Below are positions 48,508 to 62,509 of a stretch of DNA of 64,000 nt, piece by piece (position 1 is the first letter of the stretch; each line of letters opens with the position of its first letter). The position numbers were made by a program, and so were the translations under genes. Source of the DNA: Trichinella spiralis (Eukaryota > Nematoda > Enoplea > Trichinellida > Trichinellidae); assembly GCA_000181795.3 (NCBI GenBank), contig CM012955.1, forward strand, positions 12,398,476-12,462,475, given 5' to 3'. The notes under the pieces were generated by a model. It did not search any database and was not told the DNA's origin. It was given only the letters and a program-made list of their open reading frames with translations.

Positions 48508-51500
48508 GCTGGCTGCACATTTTCCCGCATTCTCTTGCCTGTTACGTCGGTGAGTTCGTTATTGCAGTTTTGCTTTTATCCTACTGTAATTAAAAAATTT
48601 TCACCAACCACCTACAATGTTTGCTTGTTGTTGTTGTTTTCTCACTGTTGTTTGCCGGCTTTTTTCAAAAATTTTCCAAATTGCCATCCCCAACATGTAC
48701 TGCTATTTGATAATTTGTACGGGCGCGGCTGTCAACTTGACCGACCAGTAGCAGAGAAATAAGCGAGCGTGGCTCATTAATCTTCATTCATTCATTTTTT
48801 CATCGATAACACTTTTGAGCATCGTATTAATATTTTTTGCGCGATAATTTTCATACTGTATATGTCACAGAATTCAAAATTTTACATTTCACTGTACTAG
48901 TTGTTGTTATTTGCGTCGATTAATTTTATGTATTTCCTTTAAATTGCTTTTCTCGCGAAAAATGTAAGAATAAAGGGAATGAATCGGTTTTTGCAGGCCA
49001 GTTGATTAGCAAGCAGATTGATTAATTTGAAAATTTTCAGCTACACTTGTTCAAATCCAATTATACAATGAGTTCGATGTGTGTTTTGATTGAACATAAT
49101 TCAAAACGATTGAAATTGTTTTTTTACAGGTTCTTTTCTGATTTAATGTTTTATAATTGTTTTAAAAAATGACCAGCTTTTAGAGCTGTGATAAAAAAAA
49201 TATGAAATTTCTTTTACTGATTTGTATTGTTTTTGTATTTGTAGGAATGAATGCTTGTTGTCTGTCTCATGTTTCGATTCTTCTTTTCTTGGTTGGTTGG
49301 TTTGCTTGCTGCCTATTAATCGCATTGTTCTTATCACACAATACGGCCATTGATAGACAGATAAAGCTTGTTCATTTTGAAACGATTGACCGTGTTTATT
49401 AAATTCAAGCATCAGATCATTTGCATGAGAATGAATGTTGTTGTTGTTGTTGTGCTTGCTTGGTTTGCCAGTGACGTTATGTGAATTGCGACATTCTGTG
49501 AGTATGCCATATATTTATCAATTTATTGTTGTCATTCTATTTACAAAATTTTATCACTCAAATTGTTATTGGACATAAATTATAAACAAATTGATCACAG
49601 TAATATTAACGACAAATAAATACACATACATGCTCATTACGGGCTCTGAAATAAAGTGCCATTTTTTATTTTCATCACTTACAAAAGTAATCTTCTTCTT
49701 ACTGTAGTTTGTTAATTCGAAGGTTGCAAGAGAATAATTGATTCAGTTATTCGATTAAATCTTGCTAATTTGATTAATTATTCCATCAATCAATCCAGTC
49801 AATTCTATTTTTATTATTCATTTACGGTTGTTGTTGTTGTTATGATGAAGTTTCATTCATTTTTAAATAACTTTATTTAATGTTAGAAATTGTTTCCAAT
49901 TATTTCTTAGCCAATCCGACAACATTCGGAAGTGAGAAGATTGTAAATTTTTCATTTCACACTCGTGCTCATCAATCCATTGTGCATTCAAATTTTTCCA
50001 CAAGAATAAATTAAAAGAAAAATATTGTATAATTCCATATTTTGCTCTGAAAATAGATTATTTGTTTTTTTTAATAATTTGAGATTGATTCATATCCTTG
50101 TCTACAGATGCAAATTTTCTTGTTATTCACTACTGTTCAACTTCAACTGTCGTCTGTGATTGGAACCGATTTTCAAATATTCCCAGTATAACATAAATGA
50201 ACCAATTCCATTTGATGATTTCGATCTTAAAAAGATTAATAAAGTAAAAATTGGGCGGGAAACATTTTCTGGAAATTTTAAAAATACAAATAGAGGATTT
50301 CAAATAATTTTTGTAAAGAGTGTAAAATTATTAAAGAAATGGAACGATTGTGATTTTTAAGGAAATCAGATTAAGCAGAAGCGAAAATGAGCTTAAATTC
50401 TATCGATTTTCCATTTCTACTTGAAAAATGAACATTTTTCTTTCAACAAAAGTTCCATTATTATTTGCACTAATTTTGAACAGTTTTTAAGTTAAAGTTT
50501 TAATAAAACTGGAACTTTTGCATGAAATATTGAAAAGTGTGATTTCGAGAAGTTCCACTGCGTTATATTCAACATTCAGCAGCAAGTATATTGCTGCATC
50601 TTAATAAATTGATGAACAAGTTGATATGATTTATGCATGTTTTATAATTAATCATTGAATGTATTTTACGCATGTGTGACACATTCGACTGTGAATATTA
50701 ATCGATTCGCTACTTGAATGCATGTGAAATATAGTTGAAGATTTATGTTTTCTGATGGAGAAGATGAATCTGTTGAAACGAGGCTTAAACATTTCATTCA
50801 GTTCACTCTGTTTTAAGAAATGAATATTTAATTTTTTTTTTAATAATTTTTCTTAATATATTAAATATCATTTCAATAATTAATTCAATGTGAACTTTTC
50901 GAATAAGAACAAAAACAAATTTTTTTCACTATATAAACATGTGTACTGTAAAAATTTGTTTTCAGGTAGTGCAATAATAATAATAATGATAGTGGTGAAA
51001 TTGAAAAATACACGAGTATGGAAAAAATAATTTTTTTAATAGTTACTAAAAATAAAATATCACGCTAATAATTTTGTTGTTGACGTAAAAATGACGATAA
51101 TAATGGAAGAAATTGAAAACGAGTTATGGTAGAATGAGTTCTGTTCACCTGAACAGAGAGGGCAGGTGAGTGTTTTTATTGACTTATTATTTTGTATGAG
51201 AAAGCAGGTCGTAAAATTTTGATTGAAAATGACAATAATTTTGAAGAATATGAAAAAAAGCAAGCCGACGATCAAGTCAAAGTCGAGTTGTCAATCAAAA
51301 AATTTTTTACACACTCATAATTAATAGGGTTGGGTTATGTAATAATAAGAATAATAATAATAATAATAATGAACAGGGTGGGTTGGGTCTTCACAGCGGA
51401 AGTTCATTTTATTGTCGCTGAAGCTTGAATAGTACTTTTAGTGCAATAATTTCAAAAACAAATAAAACTGAATTCTGCTTTGTGATCATGGTATATATGT

Positions 51501-53174
51501 GTATATATATATGTATGTAATTGGAAGGAAAATGCTTGCTTTTTGCACGTTATAATCTGTTGTTTACTTTTCAGATTTCTAGTTTACTCGTATTGTTGTT
51601 TGCTGCTATTTTATTCAAGCTCAACTTTGGTTTACACAAACTGCATCATTGTTCAAATGGTACAATAGCATTGGTGTAAGATGAATTAGCAAATTTGTTT
51701 ATTCTGATTATAAATTTCATTTCAGTACCTATTCTACAATTTTTCTGTTTATTAAGCATCTTTGAGAAAATGCTCACATAGCACACAGATATATGTCGAA
51801 TAGCAGCTGTTAATGAAGTGAACAAGTGCGCAAGCACTTGATTTTATTTTTGATGAAAACATAAAGTTGGTTTCTTGCCAAATAATAGACGCTGTGTGTG
51901 TGTGTGTGTGTATGCTGTTATAGTTGAATATTTATTTATGTGTATATTCACTGGTCAGCTGCTGGTCGTACTTCAAGTGCACTGCATTTAGCCAAGTGTA
52001 GCTGAAGAATAAGCATTCTCCCCACTTGTTGGCCAAATTGTTGGATCATTTTTCATCCTGTTGACAGAAAAGAACATCCAGCATTGTTTATCTCCATTCG
52101 TTTACCCATTGAGCCGAAGGAAATACCTGAATCGAATCATGGTTAAGCCATTCCACTACTGGATTAATTAATTAATATTGCTTTGAACAGAAAGTGTTTG
52201 CTCATTTTTTTTCTTCGCCGAAAAGAATATCCATCCGAATGATTATTGACCAATGAAGTGAATGTTCATCAAATCAAACGCCTACTTGGAAAAAGATAAA
52301 CTTGAACAAAAAAATGATATAATGCTTGTAGCATGGGTCAACAGGGGAGGAGATTTTCCATTGTTTTCCATCGTTTGATTCGACTGCGACTGCGTTGATC
52401 GACAACACCCTGCTGTCTGTCCATTTGCATCTTTTACTCTTTGATAAGTGCTTCATCAATCTGGTTAGCAGCTAATTTCGCACAGGGACAAATTAGAGCT
52501 TTAGTAGACGAAGCAATTTCAACATTTTCGATTTATCGATATTTTCCGCATACCCTTTGGCATAAAATCTGCTGTTTCTTATTATTGAATACTTTTGTTT
52601 CTACAAAAAATCTGCCCACTTGTTTGCAGCTTATTTAATTGGAAATTGCGAATTTTACAATGCGTAATTGTAAAACGCATGACGGATGATCTAGAACACG
52701 AACAAGTTTAAGTGTCCAGCTTATGTGTGCGTCGACTACTACATGAAAGGAAAATGTTGATGTGATTGAGGTAATTCTCTCTTCCTTTCTTTCTTTCTTT
52801 CTTTCTTCTTATTATTATTATTAGTAAGTAGCCTTGTGCAAATGGCTCACCAAATTTGGGTCACATTCGACATGTTCAGCTTTTAGCATAAGCGTATACA
52901 GCTCGTGCCAGAAGGCGTCGCTCGCGACGTGGCCGGTCTGTCACCTGATATTTGAACTAGATGCTGCCGTCAACACAATTACAAGCTGTTGGGTTTGCCG
53001 TCGTATAGCAATCGATCTGTTTTATAGTCGCGAGTCGATTGGTGCTTCTTTCTCAAGCTTCGCTGACAAAGATGCTGCCGCATGACGATCACTTTTGAAC
53101 ATCCCGACTTTTCGATGCCAGATGGAAGCACCGAGATGCTGTGAGGTGCTTCGGCAGTTGTTCCACAGCGAACA
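48508..53174. other. AT-rich spacer before the LRR-Ig gene
   Basis: No supported gene. Contains GTT repeats (about 49437-49452), an AAT repeat (about 51344-51370), a GT run (about 51894-51911) and TTTC repeats (about 52785-52807). From about 52840 the sequence is GC-balanced and probably is the 5' leader or promoter of the receptor gene at 53175; antisense frames open there are likely shadows. Confidence 0.45.
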
Positions 53175-56100
53175 ATGATGCGCAAATTTTTTCAGTTGGA
53201 CCATTTTTGGAGTTCTATTATTATAAGCTTGGTTGTGGTCCATGTCCAACCGGTGACTGGTAAACTTCTCTGCCCAACCAAATGTAGCTGCTTGTACGTC
53301 GAGGGTCGCCTGACCACGGACTGCTCCAATGCCGGCTTTGTTCAAGTTCCGACCAACGTGCCTGCCAGTAGCATGATTCTACTTTTGGATGGAAATGATT
53401 TTTCCCGTTTGAATCGGCTCAACTTTTTTGCCAATGGTCAGAATACGTCCAATTTGCGTGAGTTGGTCGTTCGAAATTGTCGCGTTACGGAATTTATGGC
53501 CGAAGATTTGTGGCCATTTGCCAGCTTGCATCGACTTAGCTTGGCCAACAATATCATCAAACGACTGCCGTTCGCGTTGCGCAATCACGCCCGTTGTGGT
53601 CCATTTCACACGATGGCTGAACTGAAGGTATGTGATACCAAATAATTGTTGCAGTGATTTTTCAATTTGGGTTTTTTTCCCCCATTCCTTTCCACACTGA
53701 GGATTGATGCTTCGAATGGGATTGCCTTGAATTCAGAAGAAGTTGAGAAATTTTTTCAGCTTTCGCTCATAGACATTTTTTGCCCATTGACAGACAATTT
53801 TTCCAATTTTTCCTTTCAAAGAGTAGAGAGGTTTCATTGTTTTTTTCTCTGTAAAATTTGTACCTCATCAAGGAACGGATCAAATTTCCAATACAAGTTG
53901 ATAAGCTGAAATTTGAACATTCTACAGCAACTGTACTGCTGTTGTTGTGGTTGTTTGGGGGGGGGGGATTTCTTTTTTTTTCTTTTAATCATCTAATGTG
54001 TTGCTGAAACGGCGGAAGAAATTTCTCATTTATCAGGAAAGCAAATTGAATTGAAGCAAATTTGAAACATCATCACAAGCTTTGCCTTTTTCGATCAGTG
54101 CGTTCAACTTGGCATGGGGAAATTTTTTCAGATTTCACTTTTTGATGAAAGAAAAATCAATCAACTGCTAAACTATTCCACAAAGCCCATCGTAGCGTGT
54201 ATTGCAATTCTGTTCGTGGATTTGCATTTGCGATATGGCGTTCATTTTGGTAATAGTGTTCTTGATTTTTCTGCTCTTCACCGATCGCTGTTTGGCAGAT
54301 AATTTTCGGTATCTGTTCACTTCAGCCAACAGCAACAACAATTGTTCGTTTAATTGTATGTGCAAAGAACAAAATCAGTGCACATTAAAACTTGCCGTCT
54401 ATTTTTCCATGCAGTTTTACTTTTTCGCTTCTTCTTCTTCTTGTGTCATTGAATGATCGATTGATATTGATTGAATTTTTCAATTGATTATAAAATAATT
54501 AATTTTTCAAAAACTATTTGTCAAATTTACCAAATTCCTGAAAAAAAATTTGAACATGGAAAATGATCCGTTGAGGTTGAAATGATTATTCCGCGACTGT
54601 CTACTATTGCTTTACTGGTTTTTCTCATGCCTTGCTTGAAAACAAAATCCAAACCCTAATGCACAATTGGTATGCATAAAAGCAAGCGAATAACAACAAT
54701 GATCGTTTATAGCTGTAGCCGGATGTAACCTATTTGCCTTCTTGTGTAATTTTGTGTTTGGAATTCGTCGGGGCGTGAGCATTTCTTATAGATTTAATGT
54801 GGAATCGATGTCAGGCATTGAAAAAGAAAACTGGACGATCCATTCCACTTTCTGATGCATCAATTTCACACCATTTTTGACCAGTTGTCCGGTAAATCGA
54901 AGCTTATTCGTCGCTTTGTTGTTGTTAGTCGGTTTGAATAGGGCCATAATCGACAATTAGCTGTGCCGAGGTTGAGCTTTTGAATCAAAGGCCACTAATG
55001 GCCGAGGGAAATTGTGCTAAAGTTTAGGTGCGGCTAAATTTTGAATGAATGTATCGGGATTGTATGTGTGTGTGTCAGTAGGTTGTTGTATTTTGCCGTG
55101 AAGAGTCGTTGATCTCACCGCTTGTCAGTTATTGATTGTCACCGTTTTCAGCGCATCCTCAGACTGTGTCTTCTCAGTGGGCTCGTGTTTAGTCCGGATC
55201 TGTGCAAAGCTTGAGTAGCTGTGATTTAATTAGCGCCCGTCTCCAAGTACTTTGGGTCGAGGGGGCTCCACGGTCATTCGCTGCTTGAAGCAATTCGACG
55301 GCTAATTACTAACTGACACTGCGTCTGGGACGTGATTAGCTGAAGCTGTTAGACAAAGAAGCGGAACAACGCGTAAAGATTTGACCATGGCCCTGACCAT
55401 TGCCAACTTAATCGAGTTCCGGGCCGGCCATTTGCGCGCAATGGCGGCTAGTGAGTGAATGGTGATTGGCAGGTGTTGGGTTGGATTGAAATCTGCATGC
55501 TTTTTCTTTTCCAAAGGCTAATAATAAGATTTTTTGTCCTCGGCAGCCTTGACCAATCGTATCGCAAAAAGTTCACTGTTCAAATCCGGAAATGGCCTGA
55601 AACAAACCTTCAGCACCTTTTACGACGCTTATTGGGGGGTTATTTTTGCTCATCGACAACAAGCTAGTTGTTTTGTCATCTTCATCATGTTAAAAGCGCT
55701 CTTTCTTCTTTCTCATCTTTGTTACTTACATATGCTCGCTCATAGCTGGTTCGCTGATAAATTTACAACCAAATGGATTGATTACCGGATGAAATGAATG
55801 AATGAATGAATGAATGGATAAAAAAAAGCTTTATCAATTTCTATTATATTAAAGTTATTGCTTCTAAAATATTAGACTGACAAGAAGGACACTGAACGTA
55901 AACATTGCAGATCGATTTCTGCACCATGCGGACGTTGCGAATGGGAAATTGGCCTAATCTGAATTGACAATCGCAATAAAGGTGGTTGTCAACAGCGTCG
56001 TTACCTACCGGAAATATTTATCAAAAGGAATGCAAATTTCATCAGCAAACGCTGCAGTGGAAAATTGTCATGACTTCACTGCTGCAAATGAACAAACAGC

Positions 56101-59100
56101 GTGTGAGCGAAAATTTTTCATTCTTTTACTGGAAAAAAAGCGAACCGTATTTTTTTTAATCAAGGAAATTCATGTTGTTCGCTCACATGTAATTGAATTT
56201 TTTTTTTAAAAATCATTCAAATTGACAAACTGCGCCTACTTGCTGCCTACTTACGGCTAACATTTATAACGTTGATGAAGTTAAAAGTACAATGTTGAAT
56301 GTATTGCAGAAATTATTGTACGTGCGCACCTGTGTGTATATATACGTACGTACGTAGAGCACCGAATTTTACCATTTTGACATTTAAAAGTAACTTTTTT
56401 TCAAACTTTCAGAAACGGTTTTATCGCTTCTTATTAGCATAGTTTTATTCGAAAGGTGACAAATTTATTTGGTAGCAAATTGTTATAATAAAGTTGAAAT
56501 TTACTAACAGATGGGACTGGAACATTATCTCTCAGATTGGATCGATAGTATCCATCCATCCATCCATCCATCCATGCTTTCAGTTTTGCAGAAGCAAGAT
56601 GAATTCAGAATTATTGACTTCTTCACGCTTGACGCGTGTGTGTTAATCCAAAGTGTACATGTGAAACGATTTCGATTTTTTGTTATAGTTATTATTATTA
56701 TTATAATTATTATTACTGCTTATGAATTTATTCGACATATTATATAATATATATATATATTCTACAAAGCTGATTGTATATTGCCCGTGCAAAGAACGTT
56801 GCCGTGTTCATCATGGGTTATGCCGCCTACCGTGAAATAAATCTTTTCCAAGTCTGACAAAAGTGTTCTAAGTATTTGCATTTTCAACCCAAGTAATTGT
56901 TCTTTTTTTCAGATGAAATAGTTTAAAAATACTCATGGCTGATTTACTAGTAGCATTTATATTTTACGTCACTATTATTTGCAGGCAACGTTGCAAAGAA
57001 GCACAATTCAGATGCATTGATGAGTGTATTTGTTTTAGTAATTTATGATAAAATAATTTATCTATCTTTTTACTCCATTTCTTTTGATCGCCACTTTTGC
57101 ATTATCATATGGTGGTGAAACGAGCGGTGCTAAAAATATGTAAAATTAAAAATAATAAGAGTAATTAATTTTTATATTTTTTACAGACGTTAGATCTCAG
57201 TGGAAACGAGTTGGACAAGCTTGAGGCGAACCAATTTGAAGGCGCAGTTCGGCTGAGCGAGCTGATATTATCCAAAAACAAAATTGCACACATAGACAAA
57301 GACGCGTTCCAGGGTCTTCCGGCTCTGCGCCGGATAATGTTGGACCGAAACACACTCAGTACAATATACGAAGAAAGCTTCAGGCGTTTGGTGAACTTGC
57401 ACGTGCTGAATTTAATGCAAAATCCTTGGCATTGCAACTGCATGCTGAGATTGTTCATCGCGTGGCAGCGAAACAAATATCTCACGGAACCACCGCTATG
57501 CTACACTCCTTCTGCGGTACAAGGTAAACGATGGGATCAGCTCACGCTTAACGAATTCGCTTGTGCACCAAGAGCGGTGACGTGGTCAAGCCGACGGCAG
57601 ACGGTCAAAGTTGGGAAAGTGATACATTTGGAGTGCTTAGTTAGTGGAGATCCGGAGCCGACGGTCGAGTGGCGATTTTATAATTACGACAATGAAACAA
57701 CAGTTGTTGGAGGAGCTTCGGGCGCTGAGACCAACTATCACAAACATGTAGATCCGAACAGTGATCAGTCGGCATGGATTCATCATCTCAGCGTAGTGGC
57801 AACAAGTTCTGACGTCATGGGGTTGTATCATTGTGTAGCTTCGAATCCAGGTGGTTCTTCGTACGCCGTTTTCCAAGTGGAATCTGAACTGATCAGCAGT
57901 AGTAGTAGCAGCAGCAGCAGCAGCAGCAGATCATTTGATTCTGACCGAAAATCATCGTCTAAATATCAGGTATGAAATGCAATTTTATTTACATTCTTTT
58001 CTTTTTGTATTGAAGAACAATTTTGTACTTGATTTCACTTAAATTTACAGTTTTCAGTTTCAGTAGTTCATAAATAAGATAAGATAAGATAAGAATAAGT
58101 GTAAAACTTTTACAAAAATTAACTCAACTTTAGATTTCGTTTCAATTTTTCATTTACGGTTTTTTATTTTCAAATTTCTTGCACAAAAGTACAGATGATG
58201 ATGAAAAATATTTTTTCCATTTTCTCAACTGTTCAACATAGCAAATTGGCATAGCAGTGGAATATTAATAATTGTATTATTCAGTGTTGTAAAAATTTAG
58301 TTGTCTTTTTTTGAAACATTGAAATGCAACAATGAACAAAACAAGCAATTCAATGAATACGTGAAAAGCTTAATTGCTGTATAACCAGTAGACATTGTTG
58401 ATAAAAAGAGATTATTAATCTTATGCAGTTGGCTGATTGAATGTATATTTTCGTATACTGAACTGTCACTGTCAACTGGCAATTATTAGAACTGATAATT
58501 TTTACTTTTTGTAACAGCAGTGAAAATAATAGAACGGCTTTTATTCTTTTTTTTGTTTTTGATAATTTATTTAATCATTTAAGTAAAAAGCATGTCGTTA
58601 TTGAGTTTCAATTAATTTGTTACTTGGCTGAAGGGATTTCAATAATACCAAGTTCAAATATGAGAAAATTATACGCACAAATTTTTTAAATTAAACTATG
58701 TATTCAAAAGCGCTTTCTGGAATATTTCATTTTGCATTCATTTCGCAAGTGGAAATTATAAAAGCAGTGAAAAGCATTGTTTACTTGCAAGTAATTTAAT
58801 GAAATTTGCAAAGCTACTAGTAGCAGCTATTTTATTCATTGTATGAGCATTAAGCAAGCGTATTTGATCGTAATTGAAGATTGCGTACAGATGGAATTGA
58901 ATTAATTAATTAATTGGTAAAAGAGAACATTAATTAATTGCAATCAACTTCCTTTCCGTAAGAATTTGAACATTAAAAGGTGCACGATTGATTTGAACTT
59001 GGTAAACAATCTTGTTTCTGATAAATAATTCGGTAAATAGAAAAGGCCAAAGGAAATTCTTTGAATTGCACTTAATTTAAATGAGTTGACAATGAAAATG

Positions 59101-60159
59101 TTGTCATTAATGTCGTGGAGGATTTTTAATATTGTTAAAAGGATATTTTAAATAAAATTTAAATACACTATGCAGTGCTTTATTGAATATTGTTAATATC
59201 AGTTTTAGAGTTGTGAAAAATTGTTGATTTACCTCTTGGAAATGTGGCATCGTGTTTTATTTCAATATAAAATTCTTCTAGCACATTTTGCATGCAATCT
59301 GATAAGCAGCAGTGGGAATGTTTTATATTAGTAGTTTTATATTAGTGCATTTAAAACTTTGCAAGCAGTGCTTATTCGTTTTTTGATGATGCACTGATTT
59401 TAGCATTAATTTTAGCAAAACAAATTAACTTAAAAGTAAGGTGAAACTTTTTTCCTCTACTCTTGTAATTGTGATACTCGAAGAATTTTTCACAATTCAT
59501 TTTTGAAACCAGAAAATGAGAACTGAACAGTGTTTGCTTACTTGCTGATAATTGTATTTGAATAGAATTAAGTTGACGAGCAAAGCACTTTAAAAATTGA
59601 AATAGAATTTCAAGGAAATTCACAGCCAGGAACCATGAGCAGCATTTACTGTGCATTAACTAATGCTAATTTAATTTAGGCGAATGAACATGACAATATT
59701 TTGCTAATTACAATTGTCGTGGTAATAGCCATTGTACTCGTCATGGTTATATCAGCTGTTGTCATTTTCTTCCGAAGACCGTCTGCAAAACAAAATATAA
59801 ATAGTGTCGTTAGTTATCCCGCTAAGCAGTCTAACGGTTATGGCTATGTTTCGGTGACTGATTATGGAGATGAAGCGACTTATGCTCACCATGCAAATGC
59901 TGCAACAGTGGAATATCAGCGTGAAGAACGCTCTACTCCTAGAATGCCAGATTTGAATGTAGAAAAGTGGCATCTTGTAGATGAAGATGGCTTTTACAGC
60001 ACCAAAGCACCGTATGCAATATTAAATGCTTCAGCTACACGTTACAGCAGATCTTCTGCAACAGGACCTGCTGCGTCAGATCGGCTTTCTGATGTTGCAC
60101 CTTTAGCTGCTGACGAATGGGAAGAACCTCGAATGCCTTTGCGAGAAACTGCTCTCTAA
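53175..60159 (+). CDS. LRR-Ig single-pass membrane protein, kekkon-like (571 aa)
   Basis: Cell surface recognition protein. Exons 53175-53627, 57187-57969 and 59680-60159 (TAA), all phase-0 junctions. ATG 53175 (or 53178) starts a signal peptide of about 29 residues (IIISLVVVHVQPVTG). A cysteine-rich LRR N-cap follows (CPTKCSC...TTDC, about 33-49). The leucine-rich repeats run across the exon 1-2 junction (HRLSLANNIIKRLP, then TLDLSGNELDKLEANQF). The LRR C-cap starts at NPWHCNC (about 230). One I-set Ig domain has its cysteines near 301 (HLECLVSGDPEP) and 368 (GLYHCVASNPG). A Ser run (about 390-401) leads to the membrane helix near 420-442 (LLITIVVVIAIVLVMVISAV) and a 128-residue cytosolic tail with several tyrosines. 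This order, LRR then one Ig then one helix, is that of kekkon and of nematode iglr proteins. The ligand is unknown. Intron 1 is 3.6 kb. Confidence 0.9.
53628..57186. other. LRR-Ig intron 1 with a GC-richer island
   Basis: Mostly AT-rich. A G run sits at about 53957-53967. The block 54700-55650 is GC-balanced and includes an acceptor-preceded open stretch at about 55548-55634 (LTNRIAKSSLF...GNGLKQTFSTFYDAYWG) not in phase with exon 1. Repeats: ATGA (about 55794-55816) and CATC (56550-56575). Confidence 0.45.
56550..56575. repeat. ATCC tetranucleotide repeat
   Basis: About six tandem CATC/ATCC units inside intron 1 of the LRR-Ig gene. Confidence 0.9.
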
Positions 60160-61200
60160 CTTGCGCGTATGGTATTTACTCAGTTGCGCTAGCTTTGAAT
60201 TCAGTTCAAAAGATATTGTCTATGTCATTGTGACTTAAGATCTGCCACTGAACAGTGATGAACATTGCTATTTCTTAAAGCATCGATTCTGGAAGATTGG
60301 TGATTGGGTTGGTCAGATGCCACAGGAAGTGTTTCTTTGCAGTTCAGTGGAGGCGGCAAGAGGAGAGACGTCATCTCTGCGCTACTGATCCAATCCAGCA
60401 GCAAAGGGGCATTTAAGTTTGTTGAGTGCAAGCTTTTCGTTTTGGATAGCAGGTGCTTTTGGAAAATCACATGGCTACCCGGTGTTTTGTGAGCAAAAAA
60501 AACTAACTACACGTGGATTCAATTTTCTGATCTGTTGTTCTTTTCCTTGTTCAATCTTTAATGCGACTGAGACGGACTGATTTTCTGCTCAATGCAGCCC
60601 ATCATTTTCTACCATGTTGGTACAAGTTGGTTGAAATCAATGTCATGGTGAAGCAAAAACTGTTTCGCTTGTCCATTTGTAATTGTAATTATTGTTATAA
60701 TCCAAAGCTGTACATTACAACAGCTGTTCATTATGGGATTAAATTAATTTTCATTTTGCCAAGAAGAATGTCTTGTCTTTTCAATTCAAGTAGGTAAAAT
60801 GTTAGTTAAACTGCGTTGAAAATGAAAATAAAAATTCCACAAACAACTGAAGTGAAAATTTCTTTTTTTAATTCCACAAATTATGATTTTCAGTAACATT
60901 AATATTGCATTTGATGATAGCTGCATCAAGAAACGATGAACAAGTGTGTAACTTAATCGAAAAAATGCTGCATTGTTCAAGTTGAACGTATTTTAATTCC
61001 GCACCGAATTGATTAAAGTGAGAAAGTTTGAAATTTTTGAAAAAAAACTATTTGACCACCCAAAAATTGATTTCACGTTATAAAATAAGTTACATTAGAA
61101 TCCATTTCAATTGAAACAACCAACATACAAACTTTTGGGCAATTTTGAAATAACTGCTAACACGTTTTTGCAGTATCTCTAGAAATGGGATGCCGAAGCC
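60160..61200. other. LRR-Ig 3' flank
   Basis: Sequence to about 60500 is GC-balanced and probably is the 3' UTR of the receptor gene. Beyond that it is AT-rich with no supported gene. Confidence 0.4.
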
Positions 61201-61416
61201 TCAGAGCAGTGTTTCTCTGTAGAGCGTGCTTTCCATAGCTCTAGGCATTGTATCGGCGGCAATCGGTAACACTGTATTGTTGAAATAATGAATTCGAATA
61301 TTAGGCTCGTACGCAGTCCAGCACCAAGCGCAAATGACTGATCCTCTGAATGTTCGGTTGCTTTGTCGGCGGCTTTTCTGCACTTCTTCGGATCGCTTTT
61401 CAATAACGTCAATCAT
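61201..61416 (-). CDS. small ORF of unknown function (71 aa)
   Basis: ATG-started minus-strand frame of 71 codons ending in TGA, in a GC-balanced island within AT-rich spacer. The product starts MIDVIEKRSEEVQKSRRQ and contains RGSVICAWCWTAYEPN, a CxxC-like cluster rich in Trp. Codons look gene-like. A second minus frame (to 61179) is also open over the island but has no ATG. I do not recognise it. It may be a fragment of a gene, a pseudogene or one exon of a larger gene. Confidence 0.35.
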   Translation of the reverse strand: MIDVIEKRSEEVQKSRRQSNRTFRGSVICAWCWTAYEPNIRIHYFNNTVLPIAADTMPRAMESTLYRETLL

Positions 61417-61429
61417 TCACCGTTAATCT

Positions 61430-62500
61430 TACCACATTGAGAGCATTACATTTTCATCAAATGTTTAGAGAAAATCATCTTTTAATGCAAATACAGAATT
61501 TATGAATAAAATAGAATTTTCAAAACATATTTCATCTTTTTCAAAAGTAAACTTCAAATAAAATGATCCCAAATCATTGGAGCAAAATGAAAAAAATTCA
61601 TATAGCTAACTGAACAAGCATTATTAAATAAATTTCGGAACTGCACAACATTCACATTATTATGACTGTCCATAATAAATGGACTAAAATGTAATTTGCT
61701 TCAGCAATCAATTAATTGGGCATATGTTACTTTTTATTATTTAAGTCACATTTGAAATTTTTTCAACAAAATAAAGCTAATTTTCAGCGTTGCGATTTAA
61801 TGCGGTCAGGCTATATCTCCTGCAACAATATGGGAATGTTGTTTCGTAATTATGCAAAATTAATTTTCCTTGATCACTTGTGCTATTAGTAATGAACCAC
61901 TTGCTTGGTTGCTTGTCTAACGTAACGTGACTACATGTGGCCTGAGCAACTCTCACCGAAGAAAGTTCAGTTTCTGCAATTGCAAGATGACGTACAGCGG
62001 TGTCTGAATATTATAATTTTCACTGAAGAGGTACACCAATGCTTATTATTGTTATACGGTTTATGCCACTATTTTTTTTTATTTCATGACAAAGAAGAAT
62101 CACAGTAAATAGTATTGCTAACAGAAGAGGGAATATATGGATAAGAACAGTTCTATTTTGGTAATATATATTTTATACAGATATTTTGTAAGTGATTCAA
62201 AATATATCTGAAAATAATGAAATAATGCAGATTTTTTACTGCTGAAAATCTCTCTTCAGCGTTGACGAATGGTATAAAAATTAATGTATTAAGTATTTAC
62301 TTAGGCTAAGTATAATCTGTTTCACCAAGTGAAAGATAAACAAACGTGGATTCATATTTAAATTTGAAGTAACGCACTATTCGAACTTTTGCACAATAAA
62401 ATTCATGTACGCCATTGTTATATTAATACCAATACTTTAATATTTTTTTCATTTATCCTTCAGCTTGATTCCGTAAATGGATACTTTGAAAATAAGTTTA
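61430..62500. other. AT-rich spacer
   Basis: No coding signal found on either strand. Confidence 0.5.
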
Positions 62501-62509
62501 TTCTACTTG

